Assembly: GCA_019246375.1 (NCBI GenBank)
Contig: JAFAQO010000045.1
Location: 1-20,121, forward strand
Source: Mycobacterium sp.
Lineage (GTDB): Bacteria; Actinomycetota; Actinomycetes; Mycobacteriales; Mycobacteriaceae
Direction: 5' to 3'
Length of the DNA: 20,121 nucleotides
In this document: positions 13,756 to 20,121 of the stretch, piece by piece
Numbering within the stretch: position 1 is the stretch's first letter
How the letters are laid out: each line of letters opens with the position of its first letter
Program-made: the position numbers and the translations under genes
Notes under the pieces: model-generated
Told to the model about the DNA's origin: nothing
The model's database searches: none
The model's input: only the letters and a program-made list of their open reading frames with translations

Positions 13756-15448
13756 TCCGCTGCTGGCCGCAACGAACCTGCTGCGCCCGCGACTGCCTCG
13801 TCTGCTCGTCGCCGTAGCGCTGGGCGTGTTGTCGCTGGGCAGCGCGCTCGCGTTGGCCGGTGTTTCGGCCTGGCTGATCACCCGGGCGTGGCAGATGCCG
13901 CCGGTGCTGGACCTGTCGATTGCGGTCGTCGCGGTGCGGGTATTCGCGATTTCTCGCGGAGTGCTGCACTACTGCGAGCGGCTGGCCACCCACGACACTG
14001 CGCTGCGCGCCGCTGGCACCGCGCGCAGGCAGATCTATTCCCGTTTGGCGCACGGACCGGTGGATGCGGTGGCGCGGCTGCACAGCGGCGAACTGGTATC
14101 GCGGGTCGGCACCGATGTCGACGAGTTGGCTGATGTAGTGGTGCGCGCCCTGTTGCCGATCGCCGTGGCGGCGGCCCTGGCGGTGGCGGCGACCGCAGTT
14201 ATCGCCGCTATTTCACCGTCGGCGGCCGTGGTACTGGCGGTTTGCCTACTGGTTGCCGGCGTGTTCGCGCCGTCGCTGGCCGCCGGAGCAGCGGCAACGC
14301 AGGAGGCGGTTGGTCGACGCCATCACTGCGACCGGGATGTGTCCGCAATGATCGCGCTGGAGCACGCGCCTGAGCTTCGTGTCGCCGGCATCCTGCCCGA
14401 CGTCATCGCCGAATCGAAACGCTGGCACCATGATTGGGCCGGAGCCGTCGACGCTGCTGCGCGACCGGCCGCGGTCGCCGCCGCCATGCCCACCGCAGCC
14501 ATCGGCATCAGCGTGCTCGGCGCGGTGGTGGCCGCGATTCAGTTGGCGTCAATGGTTTCGCCCACCACGCTTGCCGTTCTCATGTTGCTGCCGCTATCGG
14601 CGTTTGAGGCGACGGTTCCGCTGCCGGCCGCTGCCGTCCAGTTGACACGATCGCGGATCGCTGCACGGCGTCTGCTCGACCTGGCCCCACCCGACACCGT
14701 AGTGTCGGCTACCCGGGATGCGTCGATTTCGCCTGCTGTGCAATCACATTCCGCGGCTGCGCTCGTTGCGACCGACCTGCGCGCGGGCCACTCGGAGGCC
14801 AGCGGCTCGGCCCCCGTGACGATCGCGCTGCGGCCCGGCGGCCGGCTGGCGCTCACCGGTCCCAGTGGCTCCGGCAAGACCACGCTGCTGATGACACTGG
14901 CTGGTTTGATCCCACCGCTGCACGGCCAGGTGACGCTCGGGGGAACCGACATAAAACTGCTCGATGAAGACGAATTACGCAAAGCGGTCTGCTTTTTCGC
15001 TGAAGACGCGCACGTCTTCGCCACCACCGTCCGGGATAATCTGCTGGTGGCTCGCGGCGACTGCCAAGACGACGAGCTGACGGCCGCCCTGGGCCGGGTG
15101 GGCCTGCTCCGCTGGCTAGCCGACTTGCCCGACGGTTTGGCGACCGTGTTGCCCGGCGGAGCACAGGCCCTGTCGGCGGGCCAGCGCAGGCGATTGCTGC
15201 TGGCCCGGGTGCTGCTCTCACCGGCTCGGATCGTGCTGCTCGACGAACCGACCGAGCACCTCGACGCGGCCGACGCCGAGCCGATCCTGCGTGAGCTGCT
15301 CGACCCGCTAAGCGGGCTAATCGCCGCGGAGCGGACGGCGGTGGTGGCTACTCATCACCTGCCCAACGACATCCGCTCTTGCCAAGTGATTGCTGTAGGC
15401 AACCAATCAGAGGCGGCGCCGGCGCGGCATGAACTCCAGCGTCAATAA
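13742..15448 (+). CDS. cydC: ABC transporter CydC, half of CydDC
   Basis: A 568-aa permease-ATPase with six transmembrane helices (about 20-300) carrying the CydC-type segment AISRGVLHYCERLATHD (about 69-85). The ATPase domain has Walker A GPSGSGKTT, signature ALSAGQRRR, Walker B IVLLDEPTEHLD and an H-loop ATHH. It pairs with CydD. The start ATG 13742 lies inside the 3' end of cydD. It is the last gene of cydABDC, and its final 42 bp overlap the 3' end of the convergent DUF2156 gene. No terminator is seen between the two. Confidence 0.96.
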   Translation: MSTPDPLLAATNLLRPRLPRLLVAVALGVLSLGSALALAGVSAWLITRAWQMPPVLDLSIAVVAVRVFAISRGVLHYCERLATHDTALRAAGTARRQIYSRLAHGPVDAVARLHSGELVSRVGTDVDELADVVVRALLPIAVAAALAVAATAVIAAISPSAAVVLAVCLLVAGVFAPSLAAGAAATQEAVGRRHHCDRDVSAMIALEHAPELRVAGILPDVIAESKRWHHDWAGAVDAAARPAAVAAAMPTAAIGISVLGAVVAAIQLASMVSPTTLAVLMLLPLSAFEATVPLPAAAVQLTRSRIAARRLLDLAPPDTVVSATRDASISPAVQSHSAAALVATDLRAGHSEASGSAPVTIALRPGGRLALTGPSGSGKTTLLMTLAGLIPPLHGQVTLGGTDIKLLDEDELRKAVCFFAEDAHVFATTVRDNLLVARGDCQDDELTAALGRVGLLRWLADLPDGLATVLPGGAQALSAGQRRRLLLARVLLSPARIVLLDEPTEHLDAADAEPILRELLDPLSGLIAAERTAVVATHHLPNDIRSCQVIAVGNQSEAAPARHELQRQ

Positions 15449-16798
15449 CACGTATAGCAACGGAACCACCTGGGTCAGCTTCACCAGCGCGTAGCGCCGG
15501 TCGCCCGGCGCGTGGAACTTGCGTAGGTACCGGTACAACGACTCGAGCGCGATAAACGGATTCAGCAAATGGATCAGCAGGTAGAAGACGGTTTGCGTCC
15601 GGTTGCGATGCTTTTCATCGAAGATTTCCGGGAAAGCTGCGAACGCCAACGACAGCCGCTGGGCGCCAGCATCTTTGGCCGCAGAAATCATGTCCACGCT
15701 GAGCCGTTCATCGAGCCCGTTCGGAGCACCGGCGCGACGCCACGGTACGTCAAGGGTGACATCGCTGCCGCTGCCGGCGGTTGCGTACCGGTGAAATCCC
15801 TGTACTCGCCCTTTTGCGTCCCTGGCGATAATCAGCTGAATTCCGGGGTATCGACCCTCCAGCACGCCATCGAGGTTCATCGAGAACCCGCGGTCGGCGT
15901 GGGCCCCTCTCGGTGACGCCCGCAGCACCTCGGTCAGCTCGGCCAGCAGCTCATCGTCGAGCTCTTGTTCGGCCACGATCTCGGTGGTGATCCCGCAGTT
16001 GTGGGTGCGCTTGACGGCCTGACGCAGGTTGCGAAACTTACGCCCCACCATCTCGAAGCTGGACACGTCAATGACGACCTCCCGACCAATCGGTATCGCC
16101 CGCAACGATTGACCGATGACGGCCGGGTCGCTCCACAAGCCAAGCCGCCGCTCGCTACAGCACAGCACGACCAGCCGCCAGCCGCGGTTATGACACAAAG
16201 CGGCGAAGTCGGCCACCAACTGCGGAAATTGCGCCTCGTCACCGACCGGGTCTCCGCTGACCACCGCATACCCGACCCGCGTGCGGTAGGCGAGCGCCGC
16301 AGCACCGTCGGTGCTGAAGTGGTAGCACTTGCCCGCCTGCATGGCGAATGGCGCCAGCGTGTCCCCGCCGGTCACGTTGATCAGCGCCCACACGCGCGGC
16401 AGGTCGGCGGAGCGCGGCCGTGCTGACGTGGGCCACATCAACGCCAGGCCCGAACCGGCGATCAGCAGGTCACCGGTCAGATCGAAGGACAACACGTGTG
16501 CGCCCAGGCCGCCGAACACCATCAGGACGGCAGCGGTTGCGTGCCGCGCGGTCACCGGCCGGCCCAGGAAGATGCCGCGAGCGATCAGCGTCACCGCGGC
16601 CAATACCGTCACCGACCAGGCAAGCCGCCCGGCTGGCTGCCAGTGAGCGTGTTCATGGTCGCGGGCGAGCACGCCGATGAGCCAGGCCGCCGCGCAGAGC
16701 AAGGCCAGCGCGCCGATCCAACGTGCCGCCGGGGAGTTGACGTGTACGACGACCCGCTCGCCCGGGCGAACCCGTGGCGCAACGACCGATTCGTTCAC
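15407..16798 (-). CDS. Membrane protein with DUF2156 / MprF-C-like aminoacyl-transferase domain (Rv1619-like)
   Basis: A 463-aa protein. Residues 1-130 have about four hydrophobic segments (near 26-45, 59-77, 87-105 and 108-122). Residues 140-430 form a GNAT-like DUF2156 domain, the type found at the C-terminus of MprF/LysX-like lysyl-phosphatidylglycerol synthases, with recognisable segments YAVVSGDPVGD, GRKFRNLRQAVKRT, PDxG-like RGFSMNLDG and RLSLAFAAFPEIFDE. It may transfer an amino acid to a lipid or another acceptor; the substrate is not known. The start GTG 16798 has GGAGG 6 nt upstream. The 3' end overlaps cydC on the other strand. Orthology to M. tuberculosis Rv1619 is by gene order. 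Confidence 0.88.
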   Translation of the reverse strand: MNESVVAPRVRPGERVVVHVNSPAARWIGALALLCAAAWLIGVLARDHEHAHWQPAGRLAWSVTVLAAVTLIARGIFLGRPVTARHATAAVLMVFGGLGAHVLSFDLTGDLLIAGSGLALMWPTSARPRSADLPRVWALINVTGGDTLAPFAMQAGKCYHFSTDGAAALAYRTRVGYAVVSGDPVGDEAQFPQLVADFAALCHNRGWRLVVLCCSERRLGLWSDPAVIGQSLRAIPIGREVVIDVSSFEMVGRKFRNLRQAVKRTHNCGITTEIVAEQELDDELLAELTEVLRASPRGAHADRGFSMNLDGVLEGRYPGIQLIIARDAKGRVQGFHRYATAGSGSDVTLDVPWRRAGAPNGLDERLSVDMISAAKDAGAQRLSLAFAAFPEIFDEKHRNRTQTVFYLLIHLLNPFIALESLYRYLRKFHAPGDRRYALVKLTQVVPLLYVLLTLEFMPRRRRL

Positions 16799-16937
16799 CT
16801 GGACCTCCGGTCGCTCTCCTTATCCGTCACGTCTTGTCCCTCACGCCGCTGATTATCCCGGTTCGGAAAACGTTACGCCGTGATGAGTGGCATTCTGGCG
16901 CTCACTTGGGCGTCGCAATCAGATCGTTGTCCAGCGG

Positions 16938-17819
16938 CTATCGGCCTGTTCGCGCACCGGGAAAGTACTTAACCACGCCCTCTTGGACAACAGTTGCAAG
17001 TAACTGTCCAAAGCGGTCGAAGAAGTGTCCGGTGCCCAGTCCACGGGAGTCGGCGGCCACCGGCGACGACGTCGAGTACAGCACCCAATCATCGAAGCTG
17101 ACCGGACGGTGAAACCACACCGAATGGTTGACGGTCGCGGCGAAGATGCGGTCGAATCCCCAGGACAGCCCATGAGTCGTGACGACGGAGTCGAGCACCG
17201 TGGTGTCCGACGAATACACCATTGTCGCCGTGTGCAGCACCGGGTCGTCCGGCAGCACGCCGTCCGCCTTGACCCAGACCCGGTTGTGGGCAAGCCGCTC
17301 GCCCTTCTCCCGCATCACCCAGGCCGGGTCGTTGGTGTAGCGCCATTCGATCGGTTGCAGCGCATTGACGAAATGCGGAATGACCTTCTCGTAACCCCGC
17401 AGCCAATCACCGATCTTGGGCAGGCTATAAGGCTCCGGGACGCTCGGCGGATCGATACTGTGCTCGAGGCCATGCCCGCCGGATAGGTACGAGACCATCG
17501 CGGACGCCAACAACATCCCGTCCTGCACCGCATCGACACGCCGGTTGGCGAAACGGCGTTCATCGCGCAGTCGCACCACGCGGAATTCGATGTCTTTGGC
17601 GGGATCGCCGCCGTTGATGAAGTGCACCGACAGCGCGTTGGGCGGCAGGTCACGAATGCGGGTGCGGCTGGCCGCCACGAAGGACTGCGCCATCAGCTGA
17701 CCACCGAACGTCCGCATCGGGTTCTTGCTCGGATGGGATCCGACGAAGAAGTCGTCGGCGACCTCGTTCAGATCCAGGACGGCCAGTAATTCGTCGAAAT
17801 CAGACCCCGAACTAGACAT
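16938..17819 (-). CDS. tesB1: Acyl-CoA thioesterase II TesB1 (Rv1618-like)
   Basis: A 293-aa double-hotdog thioesterase that hydrolyses acyl-CoA to free fatty acid and CoA. The N-terminal hotdog contains RTFGGQLMAQSFVAA (about 36-50) and VHFINGGD; the C-terminal one contains YSSDTTVLDS with the catalytic-type aspartate, and FAATVNHSVWFHRP (about 226-239), the most conserved TesB stretch. The start ATG 17819 lies only 4 bp after the pykA stop, so it is co-transcribed with, and probably coupled to, pykA. About 140 bp without a gene follow before the DUF2156 gene. The physiological substrate range is not evident from the sequence. Confidence 0.94.
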   Translation of the reverse strand: MSSSGSDFDELLAVLDLNEVADDFFVGSHPSKNPMRTFGGQLMAQSFVAASRTRIRDLPPNALSVHFINGGDPAKDIEFRVVRLRDERRFANRRVDAVQDGMLLASAMVSYLSGGHGLEHSIDPPSVPEPYSLPKIGDWLRGYEKVIPHFVNALQPIEWRYTNDPAWVMREKGERLAHNRVWVKADGVLPDDPVLHTATMVYSSDTTVLDSVVTTHGLSWGFDRIFAATVNHSVWFHRPVSFDDWVLYSTSSPVAADSRGLGTGHFFDRFGQLLATVVQEGVVKYFPGARTGR

Positions 17820-17823
17820 GCCT

Positions 17824-19242
17824 CTAAACGTCGTCCTCGCCGATCCGGTGCACGTGGATCAGGTTGGTCGAGCCCACGGTCCCCGGTGGTGCGCCCGCCA
17901 CAATGACCACGAGATCGCCGCGTTTGTATCGGCCCAGCTCCAGCAGCGATTTGTCGACGAGCCGGATCATGGCATCAGTGGACTGCATCATGGGCACGAT
18001 GAACGTCTCGGTGCCCCACGTCATGGCCAGTTGGCTACGCACTTCAGGCAGCGGCGTAAATGCCAGCAGTGGCAGCGGGGTATGTAGGCGGGCCAGGCGC
18101 CGCACGGTGTCGCCGGATTGCGTGAACGCCACCAAGGCCTTGGCGTCGAGCCGTTCGCCGATGTCGCGGGCCGCATAAGAGATCACCCCGCGCTTGGTGC
18201 GTGGCACATGCGTTAGCGGCGGCGCAGCCGTCGAATTCTCCTCGACGGCGCATATGATCCGCGCCATTGTCAGAACCGCTGCCAAAGGAAACTTGCCGAT
18301 GGCGGTTTCCCCGGAGAGCATCAGCGCGTCGGCACCGTCGAGCACGGCGTTGGCGACGTCGGACGCCTCAGCCCGGGTCGGCCGTGAGTGCTCGATCATC
18401 GAGTCCAGCATTTGCGTCGCCACGATGACCGGTTTGGCGTTCTCCCGGGCCATCTGGATCGCCCGCTTTTGCACCAGCGGAACTTCTTCCAGCGGCAGTT
18501 CAACGCCGAGGTCGCCGCGAGCCACCATCACCGCGTCGAATGCGAGCACGACGGCTTCGAGATTGTCGATTGCTTCCGGTTTCTCCAGCTTGGCGATCAC
18601 CGGGACCCGGCGCCCCATTCGATCCATGACGTCGTGGACCAACTCGACGTCCGACGGCGAACGTACGAAAGACAGCGCCACCATGTCGACGCCGAGAGTC
18701 AGCGCGAATTCGAGATCTTCGACGTCCTTCTCTGATAAGGCGGGCGCCGACACGTTCATCCCGGGCAGCGACATCCCCTTGTTGTCGCTGACTGGACCGC
18801 CTTCTGTGACAGTGCACACAACGTCGTCACCGTCGATGTCTTTGACCATCAAGCCGACCTTGCCGTCGTCGACCAGAACGCGGTCACCGGCCACCGCATC
18901 GTTGGCTAACTGCTTGTAGGTGGTCGATATCCGGTCGTGGTTGCCCTGGCAGTCGGTGACGGTAATTCGCACGGTCTCGCCGTTGGCCCAATAGGTGACG
19001 CCGCCGGCGAAGCGCCCGAGTCTGATCTTCGGCCCTTGCAGGTCGGCGAGCACACCGACTGCCCGGCCGGTGGCATCGGAGGCGGCGCGCACCCGGTCGT
19101 ATGCGGCCTTGTGATCGCGGTGGTCGCCGTGGCTGAAGTTCATTCTGGCGACGTCCATTCCGGCCTCGACCAGTGCCCTGACCGACTGGTCAGTATTGCT
19201 GGCCGGGCCGAGAGTGCAGACGATCTTCCCACGTCTCGCCAC
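17824..19242 (-). CDS. pykA: Pyruvate kinase
   Basis: A 472-aa glycolytic enzyme converting phosphoenolpyruvate and ADP to pyruvate and ATP, the same length as M. tuberculosis PykA. Motifs run in order: CTLGPAS (N-terminus), MNFSHGDH (about 34-41), ADLQGPKIRLG, the catalytic signature VIAKLEKPEAIDNLE with its lysine (about 214-228), VMVARGDLGVELP, and the C-terminal allosteric domain ending near RYKRGDLVVIVAGAP. The mycobacterial enzyme is known to respond to AMP and glucose 6-phosphate. The start is GTG 19242; a TATGCT -10 lies 8 nt upstream, so the leader is very short or absent. It leads into tesB1. Confidence 0.98.
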   Translation of the reverse strand: MARRGKIVCTLGPASNTDQSVRALVEAGMDVARMNFSHGDHRDHKAAYDRVRAASDATGRAVGVLADLQGPKIRLGRFAGGVTYWANGETVRITVTDCQGNHDRISTTYKQLANDAVAGDRVLVDDGKVGLMVKDIDGDDVVCTVTEGGPVSDNKGMSLPGMNVSAPALSEKDVEDLEFALTLGVDMVALSFVRSPSDVELVHDVMDRMGRRVPVIAKLEKPEAIDNLEAVVLAFDAVMVARGDLGVELPLEEVPLVQKRAIQMARENAKPVIVATQMLDSMIEHSRPTRAEASDVANAVLDGADALMLSGETAIGKFPLAAVLTMARIICAVEENSTAAPPLTHVPRTKRGVISYAARDIGERLDAKALVAFTQSGDTVRRLARLHTPLPLLAFTPLPEVRSQLAMTWGTETFIVPMMQSTDAMIRLVDKSLLELGRYKRGDLVVIVAGAPPGTVGSTNLIHVHRIGEDDV

Positions 19243-19250
19243 GACGATTC

Positions 19251-19256
19251 AGCATA
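19251..19256 (-). promoter_or_regulatory. -10 box of pykA
   Basis: TATGCT on the minus strand, 8 nt before the GTG start, fits TANNNT and predicts a leaderless or nearly leaderless pykA-tesB1 message. The -35 is weak. Confidence 0.45.
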
Positions 19257-19345
19257 GTCGCGCTAACTGACCATCTCGACGACCGGATGCCGTGACACCG
19301 CGCACATGCGGGCCCTGACCGCGCGGTCCGATCGGCGCGCCATCG

Positions 19346-19682
19346 GTGTCGTCCACGCCCGCACCGTCGGCACCGTCCGCCACGCGCGCACCATGGGCGC
19401 TGGTCACCTGGACCCCACGCGAGTACAAACCGCCGTCCTGGTCCAGCCACCGAGGTCCCAAAAGGTCCTGGCCCGACCACTACCCACGCTGGCGCTTCTA
19501 CGAGACCCGCGAAGCCGCACAGGCTGCCGCACCGCCGGAAGACGGGCGACCCATATTCGGCCGTGAACATCCCGCGACCACCGTGGCGCGAACGGCTGCC
19601 CATCGACCAGCTTCTGCGGCAGGGCTGCCGTCCCATGCTGGAAGTGCCGTACGTGGTCGTTCAGACACATGACGTCAAGTGA
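19346..19682 (+). pseudogene. Possible decayed or overlapping small ORFs upstream of pykA
   Basis: This lies in an otherwise gene-free stretch (19257-19693). A frame from GTG 19346 encodes a Trp/Tyr/Pro-rich stretch (WTPREYKPPSW, then PDHYPRWRFYETREAAQAA) that looks coding, but it becomes nondescript after about 19560. From GTG 19563 another frame encodes 39 residues (PRPPWRERLPIDQLLRQG, then LEVPYVVVQTH) that also look coding, ending at TGA 19680-19682. The two could be one gene broken by a frameshift or two overlapping small genes. I recognise neither. The region could also simply be noncoding. Confidence 0.3.
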
Positions 19683-19693
19683 TCGCTGGGCGC

Positions 19694-19885
19694 TCACCCG
19701 AAGAGCTTCAAGAATTGCCAAATTCCGAGCAGCTGGTTAATGGTTTCCGCGCCGGGTGCATGCGGCAATACGATCGAGTAGCTCACCAGCGACAGGAACA
19801 ACACTGCCAGAAACAGTGCGCACATGGTGCGGAGCCGAGACCGGCTCATCGGCAGCCTCTTCGTGTCATTGCCGCTGATGCTCAT
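19694..19885 (-). CDS. Small single-helix membrane protein
   Basis: A 63-aa protein with a polar, basic N-terminus, one strong hydrophobic segment (about 18-41, LRTMCALFLAVLFLSLVSYSI) and a short tail ending WQFLKLFG. The start ATG 19885 has a weak GGGCG upstream; ATG 19849 (MSRSRLRT) has AAGAGG 6 nt upstream and may be the true start. It lies 60 bp after the partial membrane protein in the same direction, which suggests an operon. It occupies the Rv1616/Rv1615 position beside pykA; the function is unknown. Confidence 0.6.
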   Translation of the reverse strand: MSISGNDTKRLPMSRSRLRTMCALFLAVLFLSLVSYSIVLPHAPGAETINQLLGIWQFLKLFG

Positions 19886-19945
19886 GATGCGCCCTTCGGT
19901 TGTGGCTTCCTGGCTGCCGTGGGCTTCTCGTCGTCTGCGCGGGAA

Positions 19946-20121
19946 TTAAGTTCCACTCCTGGTCCGTGCATCGTCTCGTGCATCCTTTCGGCGTGCGTCC
20001 CGGATCGAGATAGGAGTCGTCACGGCGAGCACAGCGTAGAACCACACCATCCAGCGTGGTGCCGAGTGGCCGAGGTAGTAGCTCAGCGCAAGCAGCCCCC
20101 ATGTCACACCGAGCGCGACGA
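19946..20121 (-). CDS. C-terminal part of a small membrane protein (5' end beyond right edge)
   Basis: The last 57 residues of a minus-strand gene cut by the window edge. Two hydrophobic stretches are visible (ALGVTWGLLALSYYLG and PRWMVWFYAVLAVTTPI), followed by a charged tail (RDARRKDARDDARTRSGT) and TAA at 19946-19948. Codon choice is typical of the surrounding genome. It sits where M. tuberculosis has the small membrane proteins Rv1615/Rv1616, but I cannot assign which one; the function is unknown. Confidence 0.7.
   Translation of the reverse strand, partial: VALGVTWGLLALSYYLGHSAPRWMVWFYAVLAVTTPISIRDARRKDARDDARTRSGT

Noticed and set aside
1..20121. CRISPR arrays, insertion sequences or rRNA
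   Set aside because: No regularly spaced repeats, transposase motifs or rRNA sequences were seen.

Overview
The window is high-G+C mycobacterial chromosome. Its gene order is recognisable as the M. tuberculosis Rv1629-Rv1615 block read in the reverse direction: polA, a DUF35/thiolase-like pair, pdtaR, cya, an HdeD-like gene, cydABDC, a DUF2156 membrane protein, tesB1, pykA and small membrane proteins. Several proteins match their M. tuberculosis counterparts in length and motif numbering (cyclase 443 aa, CydB 346 aa, PykA 472 aa). An accessory block between the tRNA and cya, which I do not recall from M. tuberculosis, suggests a non-tuberculous species. Comparisons with other genomes are from memory; no search was run.

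Left part (1-4409). polA runs off the left edge on the minus strand. It diverges from a two-gene unit (DUF35 zinc-ribbon/OB protein plus SCP2-thiolase-like enzyme, coupled by ATGA) preceded by a perfect match to the KstR operator, which points to steroid catabolism. pdtaR converges on this unit with a 5-bp gap. A 74-nt tRNA-Leu(CAA) follows, with a duplicated 15-bp element upstream and a hairpin downstream.

Accessory part (4410-7460). A minus-strand three-gene operon encodes an EspC-like small protein with a YxxxE motif, a 298-aa protein with an N-terminal WXG/YxxxD module, a proline-rich linker and a glycine-zipper C-terminus bracketed by its only two cysteines, and a 95-aa three-helix membrane protein overlapping it by 10 bp. 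I read this as a candidate type VII secretion partner/effector/immunity set. A 480-bp gene-free stretch with repeats and dyads separates it from a secreted DUF732 protein and a DUF488 protein on the plus strand.

Central part (7468-15448). Plus-strand genes encode a class III adenylate cyclase, an HdeD-family membrane protein, and the cytochrome bd operon cydA-cydB-cydD-cydC. cydA is preceded by two adjacent inverted repeats that look like operators. cydD appears to start at a CTG that overlaps the cydB stop codon.

Right part (15407-20121). Minus-strand genes are a DUF2156/MprF-C-like membrane protein (3' end overlaps cydC by 42 bp), tesB1, pykA and two small membrane proteins, one cut by the right edge. 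A 430-bp stretch upstream of pykA holds only a possible decayed ORF. Themes of the block are DNA repair, cAMP and two-component signalling, respiratory adaptation through the bd oxidase, and lipid and central carbon metabolism.
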